From assembly GCF_012222825.1 (NCBI RefSeq), contig NZ_CP038017.1:992001-1056000 (forward strand): a stretch of DNA of 64,000 nucleotides, written 5' to 3'. This stretch comes from Allofrancisella frigidaquae. GTDB lineage: Bacteria > Pseudomonadota > Gammaproteobacteria > Francisellales > Francisellaceae. Below are positions 35,325-46,421 of the stretch, one piece after another (position 1 is the first letter of the stretch; every line of letters starts with the position of its first letter). A program made the position numbers and the translations under genes. A model generated the notes under the pieces. It saw nothing but the letters and a program-made list of their open reading frames with translations, did not search any database and had not been told where the DNA came from.

Positions 35325-36629
35325 TTATATTAAAAACTGCTGAAGGTCTAACTCAAACTCTCTATTGAAGCGTTCAAAATCAGATTCTGATATATTTATA
35401 TCTAATAAATAATTACCATCTTCAGATATTTGTTCTTTTTCTATAACACCAAGATCATACATCATAGATCTAATCTTGGAATGTTTTGGTGGTAACTCTA
35501 AGGTTCCTTTAAACCATGACTTATTAAAAAAAGTTGCTAAAGCCGTATAAAACTCCTCTAATCCTTCACCTGTTACTGCTGAAAGATAAACTCTAGCCAC
35601 GATACTATCCTCTGAGTTATCGAATGCTACAAAACTAGGTTTTATATTTTCAAGCTTGTCTATCTTATTATAGACACAAATTCTCTCTTTATCACCTATA
35701 CCAATTTCATTTAATACTTTGTTTACCTGGTCTATATAACTTTTATAATCCTCATCAGCATAGTCTATAACATGAATCAATAAATCTGACTCTATAGCCT
35801 CTTCTAAAGTTGCATGAAAAGCTTCCACCAAATCATGAGGTAAGTTTTTGATAAATCCTACCGTATCTGAGAAAATTACTTCACCTAACTTAGGTACAAT
35901 TACTTTACGTAAAGTTGGATCTAAAGTTGCAAATAATTGATCTTTTACTAGAACCTGAGCATTTGTGATTTTATTAAATAACGTTGATTTACCAGCATTT
36001 GTATAGCCGACAAAAGAAAGTGTTGGAATATTATTTTTACGCCTAGAAGACCTGCTTAAATCTCTATGATGTTTTACTCTTTCTAACTTTTGAGTTATCT
36101 GCTTAATTCTTTGTCTAATCAAACGTCTATCTATCTCAAGCTGAGTTTCACCTGGTCCCCCTCGCACACCAATACCACCTTTTTGTCTTTCTAAGTGAGT
36201 CCAACCTTTAACTAATCTCGTTGACTGATAATTTAACTGAGCTAACTCAACTTGTAACTTGCCTTCATAGGTTTTGGCACGTAAGGAGAATATTTCTAGT
36301 ATAAGACGTGTTCTATCCATTACCTTACATTCAAGATATTTTTCTATATTCCTCTCTTGAGATGGGCTTAATGGATGATTAAAAACGACTAGATCTGCTT
36401 TTATTTCATCGCGCTTATTTTTTATCATTTCCATTTTACCCATACCACAAAAATATTTGATATCAGGTTCAGAGTGATTAAAGTCTAAACTTTCTAAGAC
36501 AACTTTATCTGCTGCCAACACTAAACCTTCTAGCTCAGCCGGATCAGCATTTAATTCGCGGTGATATTTAAAATTTATATTTACAAGCAAACATTTACTG
36601 CCTGCTTCGTAAGATTGGAAAAATTCCAT
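35325..36629 (-). CDS. hflX: Ribosome-splitting GTPase HflX
   Basis: The 434-residue protein has the N-terminal HflX domain, the glycine-rich GGIGVRGGPGETQLEIDRR helix region (core GGPGETQLE), and the GTPase domain with G1 GYTNAGKST, G3 DTVGF and G4 NKID. HflX releases stalled ribosomes under stress. It lies 48 bp downstream of hfq in the hfq-hflX-hflK-hflC operon. Confidence 0.95.
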   Translation of the reverse strand: MEFFQSYEAGSKCLLVNINFKYHRELNADPAELEGLVLAADKVVLESLDFNHSEPDIKYFCGMGKMEMIKNKRDEIKADLVVFNHPLSPSQERNIEKYLECKVMDRTRLILEIFSLRAKTYEGKLQVELAQLNYQSTRLVKGWTHLERQKGGIGVRGGPGETQLEIDRRLIRQRIKQITQKLERVKHHRDLSRSSRRKNNIPTLSFVGYTNAGKSTLFNKITNAQVLVKDQLFATLDPTLRKVIVPKLGEVIFSDTVGFIKNLPHDLVEAFHATLEEAIESDLLIHVIDYADEDYKSYIDQVNKVLNEIGIGDKERICVYNKIDKLENIKPSFVAFDNSEDSIVARVYLSAVTGEGLEEFYTALATFFNKSWFKGTLELPPKHSKIRSMMYDLGVIEKEQISEDGNYLLDINISESDFERFNREFELDLQQFLI

Positions 36630-36677
36630 TAAATAATATACCTCACAATGGAATTATTAAAGAAAAAGAAAAAAGTA

Positions 36678-37007
36678 TTATTGTTCAATATGTTCGTTAC
36701 TTTCTTGAACTTCAAGTTCATCAGTATGAATATCATCTACATTTTCGTCTTGATCATCATTAGAATTTTGATGATATGGATTAAATGAACTATAAACCAT
36801 TCTTACACTTTTAGCTGGTACTATTGTTGAAATAGCATGCTTATAAACCATTTGGTTTACTGTGTTTCTAAGTACTATACAAAATTGATCAAAAGCTTCG
36901 ATTTGCCCCTGAAGTTTAATTCCATTAACTAAGTATACAGATACACTGATTTTTTCTTTTCTCAACGCATTTAAAAATGGGTCTTGTAAAGAGGATATTC
37001 TTGACAT
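36678..37007 (-). CDS. hfq: RNA chaperone Hfq with acidic C-terminal tail
   Basis: The Sm1 motif ([20 protein letters not shown], core [16 protein letters not shown]) and Sm2 motif ([14 protein letters not shown], core KHAISTIVP) define Hfq, which pairs small RNAs with mRNA. The protein is 109 residues, with an acidic tail from about residue 75 ([19 protein letters not shown]) unlike the Gly/Ser-rich tail of many homologues. It heads the hfq-hflX-hflK-hflC operon; miaA lies 185 bp further upstream. Confidence 0.96.
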   Translation of the reverse strand: MSRISSLQDPFLNALRKEKISVSVYLVNGIKLQGQIEAFDQFCIVLRNTVNQMVYKHAISTIVPAKSVRMVYSSFNPYHQNSNDDQDENVDDIHTDELEVQESNEHIEQ

Positions 37008-37079
37008 TGTTTCACTTCCTTTTAGTTATTTAATTATAATTATTATTTTATCAAGTTTAACAATTAAACTTAGCTACAC

Positions 37080-37152
37080 ATTTTAACAACATTTATATTT
37101 ATCAGCAAATTTTATTTGTGAAATATTTAATAAGCTTTCTAAAGGGTGTCAA
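37080..37152 (-). promoter_or_regulatory. Two candidate promoters upstream of hfq
   Basis: On the minus strand, promoter 1 is TTGACA (37147-37152) with TAAATA (37124-37129), spacing 17. Promoter 2 is TTGCTG (37103-37108) with TAAAAT (37080-37085), spacing 17, about 75 bp before the hfq ATG. Both fit sigma-70. Confidence 0.5.
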
Positions 37153-37192
37153 TCCATCACATCAGTTTTACCAACTATTATACTAAACCCAT

Positions 37193-38119
37193 TTAATCCA
37201 AACCAAAAAGCTTTATAACTTTAGATTCTTTATTTATATCTTCCATTGCTATAAGGTTAATATTTCCCTGCCAATTTCGTATCCAAGTAAGTTGACGTTT
37301 TGCTAGTTGTCTTGTTGCTACAATACCTTTTTCAACAAACCTGTCATAATCTATATCACCATCAAAGTATTCCCATGCTTGACGATACCCTACGCTTCTT
37401 ATAGCTGTAGTATCTTTAGTTAGATTTGGATTTTTTCTAAGATTTTTAACTTCATCTAGAAAGCCATCTTCTAACATCTGTCTAAATCTCAACTCGATAT
37501 TTCTATGTAAAAGAGTTCTGTTTTTTGGAACTATAGCACACAATCTAATTTCTTCATCTAACTGACCTACTTTAGATGTTTTAACTAGTTGTGAATATTT
37601 TTCACCACTTATCATAATAACTTCTAAAGCCCTAAATATTCGCTGTTGATCATTTGCATTAAGCTTTTGGGCTGCATCTGGATCCATCTTATAAAGTTGC
37701 TTATAAAGGTACTCTAAGCCTTTTTCCTTTTTTTCTAGTTCCAAAATAGATCTTATTTCAGGTTGGCTTTCAGGTAAATTTGATAGTCCCTCTATTAAAC
37801 CTTTAAAGTAAAGCATCGTGCCACCAACTAATAAAACTTGCTTCCCTCTAGAGTGTATTTCTTTTTTGAGAATATTAACACTAGAAATAAAATCTGCTAC
37901 CGAAAAGTTTTCAGTGGGCTCTATGATATCAATTAAATGATGCTTTATACCATCTTGCTCTTGTTTAGTTGGCTTAGCTGTGCCTATGTCCATCTGTTTA
38001 TAAACTAAAGATGAATCAACACTAATAATCTCAGCATTAATCTGCTTAGCAATAGATATTGAAAGAGCAGTCTTCCCTGAAGCTGTAGGACCAGCTATAC
38101 CATAAACTAGCTTGTTCAT
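37193..38119 (-). CDS. miaA: tRNA dimethylallyltransferase
   Basis: Adds the isopentenyl group to A37 of tRNAs reading U-starting codons. The 308-residue protein has the P-loop [43 protein letters not shown] and [13 protein letters not shown] (core [10 protein letters not shown]), all standard. Stop of ppiD lies 1 bp upstream of its start. The usual partner hfq follows in the same direction but behind its own promoters. Confidence 0.97.
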   Translation of the reverse strand: MNKLVYGIAGPTASGKTALSISIAKQINAEIISVDSSLVYKQMDIGTAKPTKQEQDGIKHHLIDIIEPTENFSVADFISSVNILKKEIHSRGKQVLLVGGTMLYFKGLIEGLSNLPESQPEIRSILELEKKEKGLEYLYKQLYKMDPDAAQKLNANDQQRIFRALEVIMISGEKYSQLVKTSKVGQLDEEIRLCAIVPKNRTLLHRNIELRFRQMLEDGFLDEVKNLRKNPNLTKDTTAIRSVGYRQAWEYFDGDIDYDRFVEKGIVATRQLAKRQLTWIRNWQGNINLIAMEDINKESKVIKLFGLD

Positions 38120-39550
38120 TTAGATATTTTTATAATTTATTTTTACTGGAATGTCTTGTTTAATTCTTTGTAGATAGAAATTAAGCTCTTCTTGCTTATA
38201 ACTTGCTTCAACTTGATTAGGAATAGTAGCTTTTTTAGAGTTTTCTGGTTGGACTTTTATCACCTTATAAACGTAGATGCTTCCATCTAAAGCTTCATAT
38301 TCATGGTAATCGGTATTACTATTTAATAATACAAAATCACTAAAATCTTTTGAAAAGTCTTTAGACTCACTAGAAACTACAGCTTTTTCAAAACTTTGCT
38401 GTACTTTTTGTTGTTTATTCAAATCAGATAATAGCTTATCTGCTTTCTCTAAAGCTAGAGTTTGTGATTTTTCTAAAATATAAGCTTGGGTAACCTTATC
38501 TTTAACCTTATCAAATGACTGTGATATTGCTTTTTGTTGCTTATTTACTTGATAGATCAAAGTTTTGTCTTCTGACAATGAAATACTTGAATATTTCTCT
38601 ACATTAACAAAAAATGAACTATTCTTAACGCCTTCTATATCAGTATCGTTATTATCTATAATGTTTGCAACTTTTGGCTTACCTATCTTTTTTTCAAGTT
38701 GGTTAAATTTAATATCATCAACGTCTTGAATAAAAGAATTATACTGTTGTAAAGCTTCTCTATTTTGAATAATCTTTTTAATAGTAGCTTTCGTATTATC
38801 ATCAAATTTTTCAAATAAATCTTTATTGTTTTCATAATATTCTTTTACTTGTGAATCACTAATACTAGCTTTAGATTTAAAATCATCCTTTGAAATAACA
38901 AAGAAACTAATGTTGATCTTTGCCGGATTTATATATTCATTTTTATGAATTTCATAATAAGCATTTAATGATTGAGTACTTGGTTTAACTTGAGCTTTTA
39001 AAGCTTGTGGAGAAATTTTTATATACTCAATTGTTTTATTAACTGAGTAAACATTAGATAAAGATTTTAACTCATATTCAGTGGTAAAGGATGTATCCGT
39101 TATAGTTTGAGGAATAATACTAGCCTTGATGTTTTGCGAAAGTATCTGTTCTAGCTTGCCTAAACCGCCCAAGTAATTAGCTAACTGTTTTAACTTATCA
39201 CTAGAAAATTTACCCTTTTCAAAAAACATAGGGTTATTAAATATAGTTGCCTGCAACATTAGTTTTGAAACCTGAACGTTATGCTGCTGAGAATCAGCTA
39301 AAACCAAATACTGGCTAACTAGCTGGTCAAGCAACTGTTGCTTTTGAATTCTTGTTTTAGCACTTTGTGCATATTGTTCAAACTGTCTTGTACTAATTTC
39401 ATTATCCCCAACCTTTGCAACATATGATCTACTAGCTCCTACATTTGTAAAAAAGAAACTCATACCAGTTATTACAAAAATAAAACTTATTGAGATAATA
39501 ATTATCCAAGTAAACGGACCTTTTAGCCTATCATTAAAAGACTGTAACAT
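38120..39550 (-). CDS. ppiD: PpiD-like periplasmic chaperone lacking a recognisable parvulin domain
   Basis: A 476-residue protein with one N-terminal membrane anchor (residues 14-33) and a large periplasmic SurA_N/PpiD-type chaperone region (e.g. VGDNEISTRQFEQYAQ). E. coli PpiD has 623 residues with a central parvulin domain. Here no parvulin landmarks (the GGdLG turn, the FGYH strand) can be found; residues 225-330 instead continue as helical chaperone-like sequence. The context hupB-ppiD matches the classical lon-hupB-ppiD order. It probably works as a holdase at the Sec translocon, not as an isomerase. Confidence 0.85.
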   Translation of the reverse strand: MLQSFNDRLKGPFTWIIIISISFIFVITGMSFFFTNVGASRSYVAKVGDNEISTRQFEQYAQSAKTRIQKQQLLDQLVSQYLVLADSQQHNVQVSKLMLQATIFNNPMFFEKGKFSSDKLKQLANYLGGLGKLEQILSQNIKASIIPQTITDTSFTTEYELKSLSNVYSVNKTIEYIKISPQALKAQVKPSTQSLNAYYEIHKNEYINPAKINISFFVISKDDFKSKASISDSQVKEYYENNKDLFEKFDDNTKATIKKIIQNREALQQYNSFIQDVDDIKFNQLEKKIGKPKVANIIDNNDTDIEGVKNSSFFVNVEKYSSISLSEDKTLIYQVNKQQKAISQSFDKVKDKVTQAYILEKSQTLALEKADKLLSDLNKQQKVQQSFEKAVVSSESKDFSKDFSDFVLLNSNTDYHEYEALDGSIYVYKVIKVQPENSKKATIPNQVEASYKQEELNFYLQRIKQDIPVKINYKNI

Positions 39551-39782
39551 TTTTCCAACCTTATTTAATAAAAGTTCTTAAAATTAATAACCTAAATATA
39601 GCTAACCCAATTTAAAACCACTATCATTCCCATATAAGTAGGAATCCAAAAGGTATAAAATCCATAAACTAAGGTATCCTTATTGTATTCATACACGAGT
39701 ATAACGAACATTAGATTAATGTTTTTAATTACAGTTATTATAACAGGATTATAAAGGGTTGACTATATATCATATTATAGAT

Positions 39783-39810
39783 AAAAAAAGCATACTGTTA
39801 AGTATGCTTA
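39783..39810 (-). terminator. Rho-independent terminator of hupB
   Basis: On the minus strand AAGCATAC and GTATGCTT form an 8-bp stem around a 6-nt loop, directly followed by a run of seven T residues. It lies 34 bp after the hupB stop. Confidence 0.9.
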
Positions 39811-39843
39811 TATAAAAAATCGCTAATAAAATTTGATTTTTTA

Positions 39844-40116
39844 TTATTTAACTGCGTCTTTAAGACCTTTACCAGCTTTAAAGCTAGGAACTTTTGAGGC
39901 AGCAATTTTGATAGTTTCACCTGTTTTAGGGTTTCTACCTTCTCTTGGACTTCTTTCTTTAACTTGAAAAGTACCAAAACCAACTAAAGTTACACTATCA
40001 CCTGCTTTTAAAGCTTTAGTTACTGCTGCGATTGTAGCATCTAAAGTTTTACTAGCAACTTCTTTAGTAACATCTGCTTCTTTTGCAATAGCACTTACTA
40101 ATTCACCTTTATTCAT
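39844..40116 (-). CDS. hupB: DNA-binding protein HU
   Basis: The 90-residue HU protein starts [11 protein letters not shown], has [22 protein letters not shown] in the DNA-binding arm (core GFGTF and R-NPKTGE), and ends [11 protein letters not shown]. The start at 40116 has AGGAG 8 nt upstream; the longer reading from 40191 runs through the promoter and is rejected. It has its own promoter downstream of lon and a strong terminator. Confidence 0.97.
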   Translation of the reverse strand: MNKGELVSAIAKEADVTKEVASKTLDATIAAVTKALKAGDSVTLVGFGTFQVKERSPREGRNPKTGETIKIAASKVPSFKAGKGLKDAVK

Positions 40117-40159
40117 TTTTAAGACTCCTTCTGTTTTTAATGACATACTGTCAATTAAG

Positions 40160-40188
40160 GTTATAACACTAAAAAAACGCCATTTCAA
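40160..40188 (-). promoter_or_regulatory. Sigma-70 promoter of hupB
   Basis: On the minus strand TTGAAA (40183-40188) and TATAAC (40160-40165) are 17 bp apart in the lon-hupB gap, about 43 bp before the hupB ATG. Confidence 0.65.
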
Positions 40189-40198
40189 CACTAAAATA

Positions 40199-42529
40199 CT
40201 AAAAAACCCTTAATAAAACTTCTTTTATGTTGTTAACAGGGGTTATTTTTAGTTTTTCTATTATTTCTTTATCAATTTCAGCTAGATTTTTAACATTTTG
40301 TTTTGGGATTAAAACTTCCTTAATCCCACCTCTTAATGCAGCTAAAAGTTTCTCTTTTAAGCCGCCTATAGCTAAAACATCTCCCCTTAAAGTTATCTCA
40401 CCAGTCATTGCAATATCATTACGAACTGGCTTATTTGTGTATACAGAAACTAAAGCAGTAGTCATCGCAATACCCGCGCTTGGACCATCTTTAGGAGTAG
40501 CCCCCTCTGGGACATGGATATGAATATCCTTTTTCTCATAAAAATCATCCTCAAGCTTATAGTCTTTTGACATAGAACGAACAACACTAAATGCCGCATC
40601 AATAGACTCTTTCATCACATCGCCTAAGCTACCTGTATATTTAACTTTCCCTTTACCAGGCATAGCTAAAGCTTCTATAGTTAAAAGTTCACCACCAACA
40701 GATGTCCAAGCTAAACCTGTAACTTGCCCGACTTTAGATTTTAAACTTTTAACACCATAATCGTACTGATAAACCCCTAAGTACTCTTGTAAATTTTTTT
40801 GAGTAATCGAAGCTTTAGTAATTTCTGGATTTTTAAGTGTATTTTTAACTACTTTACGACAAACGCTGTTAATTTTTTGTTGCAAGTTTCTCACTCCGGC
40901 CTCTCTGGTATAATATCTAATAATATCTAGAATTGCCGTTGTTGTGAAAGTTAATTCTTTATTACTTAGACCATTATTTTTCAAAGCTTTTGGTATTAAA
41001 TATTGCTTAGCAATAGCTTGCTTTTCTATCTCAGTATAACCCGCCAAATTAATAATCTCTAATCTATCGCGTAAAGCTGGATCAATATCCAAAGAGTTAG
41101 CTGTTGCTACAAACATAACTTTTGACAAATCATAATCTATTTCTAAATAATGATCATTAAAAGTATTATTTTGTTCAGGATCAAGAACTTCAAGCAGCGC
41201 TGCAGACGGGTCACCTCTAAAATCAGACGAAATTTTATCTATTTCATCTAATAAAAATAACGGGTTTTCAGCTTTTGCTTTAATTATCTTCTGGATTATT
41301 TGTCCTGGCATAGATCCTATATAAGTACGACGATGACCTCTTATTTCTGATTCATCACGGACTCCACCTAATGCCATACGTACATATTCTCTCCCTGTTG
41401 CTCTGGCTATAGATTGCCCTATAGAAGTCTTACCTACACCTGGAGGCCCAACTAAACATAAAATAGGAGCTTTAGTATTAGAATCTCTCTTTATCTGGAC
41501 AGCTAAATGCTCTAATATACGCTCCTTAACTTTTTTGATGCCATAATGGTCTTTTTCTAAAACCTTTTCCGCCAAATTAATATCTTTTTTAACTTTAGTG
41601 CGCTTACCCCATGGCAAAGAAAGTATAGTCTCAATATAGTTTCTAGATACGGCAGATTCCGAAGATGACGGTGGCATAGATTTTAGCTTTTTGAGCTCTT
41701 TTAAACACTTTTCTTTCGCCTCTTTAGACATCTTTGCAGATTCTATTTTCTTCTTAAGAGCTGAAGTTTCAGATTCTTCATCAGCCTCACCTAACTCTTT
41801 GTAAATAGCTTTTACTTGTTCGTTTAAATAATACTCTCTTTGATTTTTATCAACTTGAGCTTTTACTCTATCTTTAATTTTTGCTTCTAACTCAAGTATT
41901 TCAAGCTCTTCTTCTAAGCACGTAAGTAGAATTAATGCTTTAGCCTTTAAATCCTCTACTTCTAAAATTTTTTGTTTTTTAGCAATACTAGAATTAAGAA
42001 TAGCTGCTATTTCATATATAAATTTCTCCGGATGCTGAGTATTTATTAAAGTAGACAATGCTTCTTTAGTAATAGTGCCGCTATATTCAACAAACTCTTT
42101 CAGTGACTCTGATATAGATAAAATTATAGCTTTTAACTCTTTATTTAACTGAATAGAGTCTTGTGTTTGAATAGGCTTTGAAGCAGCATCTTCTATATGA
42201 GCATAAATGCAATCCTTTTCATCTACATATTTATCTACTCGTGTTTTAGCTACTCCTTCGACTATAATTTTTAAGCTTCCATCTGGAAGCTTCATTATCT
42301 GTATGATTTTTGCTAAAGTAGCTATATCATAAATATTTTCAGCAACATCACCTGAACTAGAGCTATTTTTCTGAGTAGCCAACAATATAGAATTATTATA
42401 ATTGTTGGATGCTTCTTTTACTGCGTTTATTGATTTTGTACGCCCTACATTCAAAGGGATCGTCATACCAGGATAAATAACCACATCTCGTAGTGGGATA
42501 ACAGGAACAACGCTTAAAATTTCTGACAT
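40199..42529 (-). CDS. lon: ATP-dependent protease Lon
   Basis: The 776-residue protein has the substrate-binding N-terminal domain ([15 protein letters not shown], core [11 protein letters not shown]), the AAA+ module (Walker [10 protein letters not shown], Walker B FLLDEIDK), and the protease domain with the catalytic serine in [10 protein letters not shown] and the lysine about 43 residues later. Lon degrades damaged and regulatory proteins. It starts 22 bp after clpX, closer than in E. coli, so no separate heat-shock promoter fits in the gap. Confidence 0.98.
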   Translation of the reverse strand: MSEILSVVPVIPLRDVVIYPGMTIPLNVGRTKSINAVKEASNNYNNSILLATQKNSSSSGDVAENIYDIATLAKIIQIMKLPDGSLKIIVEGVAKTRVDKYVDEKDCIYAHIEDAASKPIQTQDSIQLNKELKAIILSISESLKEFVEYSGTITKEALSTLINTQHPEKFIYEIAAILNSSIAKKQKILEVEDLKAKALILLTCLEEELEILELEAKIKDRVKAQVDKNQREYYLNEQVKAIYKELGEADEESETSALKKKIESAKMSKEAKEKCLKELKKLKSMPPSSSESAVSRNYIETILSLPWGKRTKVKKDINLAEKVLEKDHYGIKKVKERILEHLAVQIKRDSNTKAPILCLVGPPGVGKTSIGQSIARATGREYVRMALGGVRDESEIRGHRRTYIGSMPGQIIQKIIKAKAENPLFLLDEIDKISSDFRGDPSAALLEVLDPEQNNTFNDHYLEIDYDLSKVMFVATANSLDIDPALRDRLEIINLAGYTEIEKQAIAKQYLIPKALKNNGLSNKELTFTTTAILDIIRYYTREAGVRNLQQKINSVCRKVVKNTLKNPEITKASITQKNLQEYLGVYQYDYGVKSLKSKVGQVTGLAWTSVGGELLTIEALAMPGKGKVKYTGSLGDVMKESIDAAFSVVRSMSKDYKLEDDFYEKKDIHIHVPEGATPKDGPSAGIAMTTALVSVYTNKPVRNDIAMTGEITLRGDVLAIGGLKEKLLAALRGGIKEVLIPKQNVKNLAEIDKEIIEKLKITPVNNIKEVLLRVF

Positions 42530-42551
42530 AAGTTTATATAACCCCTGTAAA

Positions 42552-43808
42552 TTAAATTATATCTTTTAACTGTTTATATTCTTGTGTTTTTGTAACTAAA
42601 ATAGGCTCTTCTTGTTCCAAGATAGTTTTGTCACTTATTATAACTTTACTCATATCTTGAGTTGATGGAATATAAAACATTAGCTCTAGTAATATCCCTT
42701 CAAGAATTGTTCTTAGACCTCTAGCACCAGTTTTTTTAACTATAGCTTTTTTAGCTATCTCAATAAGAGCCTGGTCTGTAAATTCAACCTCTATACCATC
42801 AATTTTGAATAATTTAATATATTGTTTTATCAAAGCATTTTTTGGCTCTTTAAGAATTCTTACTAAATCCTCTTCTTTTAGCTCATTTAACACGGTAACG
42901 ATAGGTAAACGCCCAATAAGTTCTGGAATCAAACCAAATTTAGTTAAATCCTCACTTTCTACTTTTTGCATTAATTTTTCTACGTTAAGACTGTTTTTTT
43001 GCTCAACTATATCCGCGTTAAACCCAATACTTACCTTATCCATTCTATGTTTAACAGTTTTTTCAATACCAGCAAAAGCTCCTCCACAAATAAATAAAAT
43101 ATTAGTGGTGTCAACTTCTATCATCTCTTGATTAGGATGCTTTCTACCTCCTTTAGGTGGAACTGAAGCTACTGTACCCTCTATAAGCTTAAGTAATGCT
43201 TGTTGTACACCTTCTCCTGATACATCTCTGGTTATAGATGCACTTTCTGATTTACGCGCAATCTTGTCAATTTCATCTATGTAGATAATACCCTTTTGTG
43301 CTTTAGCCACATCAAACTCAGCGTTCTGCAATAATCTAACAATTATATTTTCAACGTCGTCACCCACATAACCGGCCTCTGTAAGAGTTGTTGCATCTGC
43401 GATAGCAAATGGAACGTTAAGTAATTTAGCTAAAGTTTGCGCAAATAATGTTTTACCAGAACCAGTTGGCCCTATCAAAAGGACATTACTTTTTTTAAGC
43501 TCGGTATCATCTTCATTTAGTATTTTAGAAGTAATTCTTTTATAATGATTATACACCGCCACAGATAAAACTTTTTTAGCATTATCTTGACCAATGACAT
43601 AATCATCCAAATATTTTTTAATTTCTAGTGGTTTAGGTAATTTCTCAAAACTTATGTCTTCAGCATCTAATATCTTATTACCACCATGAATTTTAATTAC
43701 ACATTTATCAATACACTCATTGCAAATGTTACCTTCTCTACCAACTATAATATTTTTTACTTCTTGCTGTGACTTCCCGCAGAAAGAACAATATAGGATT
43801 TTAGACAT
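42552..43808 (-). CDS. clpX: ATP-dependent Clp protease ATP-binding subunit ClpX
   Basis: Unfoldase partner of ClpP. The 418-residue protein has an N-terminal zinc-binding domain (C-x2-C at YCSFCGKS, second pair ICNECID), Walker A GPTGSGKT, Walker [10 protein letters not shown], the pore loop GYVGDDVE, and the ClpP-binding IGF loop (VSIGFNAD). Lies 19 bp downstream of clpP. Confidence 0.98.
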   Translation of the reverse strand: MSKILYCSFCGKSQQEVKNIIVGREGNICNECIDKCVIKIHGGNKILDAEDISFEKLPKPLEIKKYLDDYVIGQDNAKKVLSVAVYNHYKRITSKILNEDDTELKKSNVLLIGPTGSGKTLFAQTLAKLLNVPFAIADATTLTEAGYVGDDVENIIVRLLQNAEFDVAKAQKGIIYIDEIDKIARKSESASITRDVSGEGVQQALLKLIEGTVASVPPKGGRKHPNQEMIEVDTTNILFICGGAFAGIEKTVKHRMDKVSIGFNADIVEQKNSLNVEKLMQKVESEDLTKFGLIPELIGRLPIVTVLNELKEEDLVRILKEPKNALIKQYIKLFKIDGIEVEFTDQALIEIAKKAIVKKTGARGLRTILEGILLELMFYIPSTQDMSKVIISDKTILEQEEPILVTKTQEYKQLKDII

Positions 43809-43827
43809 CTTTATTAATTAGATTCCT

Positions 43828-44442
43828 TTAATTATTTACTTTTTTCATTGCTTCACGTGACTGAATAACATTATCTATTAAACCATATTCTTTTGCTTCT
43901 TCTGCCATCATGAATTTATCTCTATCTGTATCTTTTACTATAGTTTCAAGATCTTGACCTGTATGGTAAGCCAAAATATCATTTAACCTTTCTTTAATCC
44001 GTAGAATATTTTTAGCATGAATCTCTATATCAGATGCTTGCCCTCTAAAACCACCCAATGGTTGGTGAATCATTATTTGTGAACTAGGCAAACTATATCT
44101 TTTGCCTTTTGCTCCACCTGCTAATAAAAGAGACCCCATACTAGCAGCAAGTCCTATACAAATAGTGTTAACATCTGGCTTTATAAATTGCATCGTATCA
44201 TACACACCCATACCAGCTGTTACCATTCCACCAGGAGAGTTGATATAAAAATAAATATCTTTGTCTGGATCCTCTGACTCTAAAAATAATAGTTGGGCAA
44301 TGACAAGATTTGCTGATTGATCATTCACTTCACCATTTAAAAAAACTATTCGCTCTTTTAAAAGTCTTGAATAAATATCAAAAGCACGCTCACCACCTGC
44401 ACTTTTTTCTATAACGGTAGGTACTAAATTATTAGTTATCAT
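43828..44442 (-). CDS. clpP: ATP-dependent Clp protease proteolytic subunit ClpP
   Basis: The 204-residue serine protease has S in [10 protein letters not shown] and H in [12 protein letters not shown], with YINSPGG and the aspartate in the KDTDRDKFM segment, completing the triad. The short N-terminal propeptide region (before [13 protein letters not shown]) is normal. Gene order tig-clpP-clpX-lon is the classical one. Confidence 0.98.
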   Translation of the reverse strand: MITNNLVPTVIEKSAGGERAFDIYSRLLKERIVFLNGEVNDQSANLVIAQLLFLESEDPDKDIYFYINSPGGMVTAGMGVYDTMQFIKPDVNTICIGLAASMGSLLLAGGAKGKRYSLPSSQIMIHQPLGGFRGQASDIEIHAKNILRIKERLNDILAYHTGQDLETIVKDTDRDKFMMAEEAKEYGLIDNVIQSREAMKKVNN

Positions 44443-44475
44443 CTATAAAAAAACCTCTTCTCTCTGAATTTTAAT

Positions 44476-45795
44476 TTAAAACCCAGCTTGTTGTGCTTGC
44501 ATATTTTCTTTAATAATCGCAAAGAAATCTTCTTTTTTATCAGTAACTTTAGCTTGGTCTAAAACCCAATCAGTTAGCTTATTTTCTATCACTAGTGCTT
44601 TTAAATTATTAATTTCTCTCGGGTTTTTTTTGATTTGCTCTTTAGTTTTTTCTGGTTCCTCATATGCTTGAACCATTTCATCCAATAAGCTGTCAACTTC
44701 CCTATCATCAGCCTCAAAATTCTGAATTTTAATTATGCTATCAAGTATCAAACTTGTTTTTACTTTTTGCTTAGCATTTGCCTCAAATAAATTATCTGGC
44801 AACTGGTTAACATCAAAATTACTTTTTGCTCCACCCATGCTATTTAGTAGGTTTTTCTTAGCAGCATCAATCTCTCTCTTAACTAAAGCTTTTGGCACGT
44901 CAAACTCAACTATATCTCTTAACCCTTTAAAAACTTGTTCTTTAATTTTCCTTTGGATTATAAACTTCAATTCGCGTTGCATATTTTCTTTGATTTCTGA
45001 CTCAAAACTACCCACCCCACCTTTTACTCCAAATTTCTTAACAAATTCTTCATTTACTTCTGGTAATTCTGGTTGTTGGATTTTTTTCACTGTTATATCA
45101 AACTGAGCATCTTTACCTGCAAGCTCCTGATTTTGGTAATCTTTCGGAAAAGTAACTGTAATAGTTTTTTGCTCATCTTTTAGCATACCAATAATACCAT
45201 CTTCAAAGCCTGGTATCATCTGTCCAGAACCAATAATCACATCCGTATCATTAGCTGAACCACCATCAAAAACCTCTCCATCTTTTTTGCCAACAAAATC
45301 TATAGTAACTTTATCATCTGATTTTACAGCTCTATCAACTTCAGAATAAGTAGCAAATTGCTTTCTAAGGTTTTCTATCATTTGTTTGACTTCTTTATCA
45401 CCTAGTTCAACTATTGGTTTTTCAACCGCTATATTGTCACAACCATTTACTTCAATTTCTGGAAACAACTCAAGGTTAGCTACAAACTTAAGATTTTTAC
45501 CTTCCTCATTTTCTTTTAAATCAACTTCTATGCCAGCAACTTCAAGCTTTTCATCCTGTATAGCTTTTGTATATTTTTTAGGTATCAACTCAGAGATAAC
45601 TTCAAAACGGATTTGCTCACCGTATTTCTTTTTTACTAAGTTTGCTGGAACTTTACCGGGTCTAAAACCATCTAATTTTATTGACTTAGCAGTTTGTGCT
45701 ATTTTCTTAGTCACCATATTATCAATTTCATCAGCCGGTACTTCTATTAGTAGTGAACAATTAATTCCTTCTTTCTTTTCAACAGTTACATCCAT
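44476..45795 (-). CDS. tig: Trigger factor
   Basis: Ribosome-bound chaperone. The 439-residue protein has the ribosome-binding signature GFRPGKVP with [29 protein letters not shown] (core [12 protein letters not shown]) of the FKBP-type isomerase domain, and the helical C-terminal chaperone arms. It is the first gene of the quality-control block running down to hupB. Confidence 0.97.
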   Translation of the reverse strand: MDVTVEKKEGINCSLLIEVPADEIDNMVTKKIAQTAKSIKLDGFRPGKVPANLVKKKYGEQIRFEVISELIPKKYTKAIQDEKLEVAGIEVDLKENEEGKNLKFVANLELFPEIEVNGCDNIAVEKPIVELGDKEVKQMIENLRKQFATYSEVDRAVKSDDKVTIDFVGKKDGEVFDGGSANDTDVIIGSGQMIPGFEDGIIGMLKDEQKTITVTFPKDYQNQELAGKDAQFDITVKKIQQPELPEVNEEFVKKFGVKGGVGSFESEIKENMQRELKFIIQRKIKEQVFKGLRDIVEFDVPKALVKREIDAAKKNLLNSMGGAKSNFDVNQLPDNLFEANAKQKVKTSLILDSIIKIQNFEADDREVDSLLDEMVQAYEEPEKTKEQIKKNPREINNLKALVIENKLTDWVLDQAKVTDKKEDFFAIIKENMQAQQAGF

Positions 45796-45955
45796 TTTAA
45801 CTTTTTCCTATTTTTATTTAACAAAATATCCTAGTAGCAAATTTTAACTATCATCACCTAGATTGTCTATATCTTTATTTTGTAAATATATGACAAGGCA
45901 AAATATTTACTGTAAAATTCGACATACTTATTTTACAACTTTTCAAGATCATTAT

Positions 45956-46405
45956 ATGGTAACTATTATTATAAGTATATGTCTACTAATAACACCTTTT
46001 ATCCTCGCTTTCTGTCACAGCATTATTATTTACAGTGAACATCATAGTAGAATATACGCAAACTACTTTATAGCCTGCAACTTCAGCATTATAACTTTTA
46101 TTAACAGCTACATGTGTTTGTTATATGGGGATAGTGTAAGCAAATTTCAAGGATGGATTTTCACTCCTGCAATTTTTCAAATTGGTATTTTTCAATTAAG
46201 TATGTGTTTCTTTTCAATAATTGCAATAATTAAAAAGCCACCATTCAAAGCTGCTTGCTTGATTTTTTTTAGTATTTACAGCATTTTAAGCTCATTTACA
46301 TTATTAACTGATGATAGTCATAACCAGTTTATAGCTATTTTATTTGCTATAAATATCACAACTGGTTTAATTGCATATGTATTATACAGATTAATTGGCA
46401 GATAG
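45956..46405 (+). CDS. Four-helix membrane protein of unknown function
   Basis: A 149-residue hydrophobic protein from the ATG at 45956, with four predicted helices (about residues 3-24, 36-56, 70-95 and 100-145 in two segments). The central part GWIFTPAIFQIGIFQLSM (core FTPAIFQIGIFQL) recalls small four-helix proteins with a W-x-x-x-P-F-x-x-E pattern, but I cannot name a family. A longer in-frame start at 45863 would add 31 residues of a non-hydrophobic, Cys-rich leader and lacks a ribosome-binding site. Convergent with the carbonic anhydrase gene (16 bp between stops). Confidence 0.6.
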   Translation: MVTIIISICLLITPFILAFCHSIIIYSEHHSRIYANYFIACNFSIITFINSYMCLLYGDSVSKFQGWIFTPAIFQIGIFQLSMCFFSIIAIIKKPPFKAACLIFFSIYSILSSFTLLTDDSHNQFIAILFAINITTGLIAYVLYRLIGR

Positions 46406-46421
46406 AATTAAACTAGTAATT

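Noticed and set aside
45386-45847. 153-codon frame antisense to tig
   Set aside because: Ser/Phe-rich shadow frame typical of antisense in AT-rich genes.
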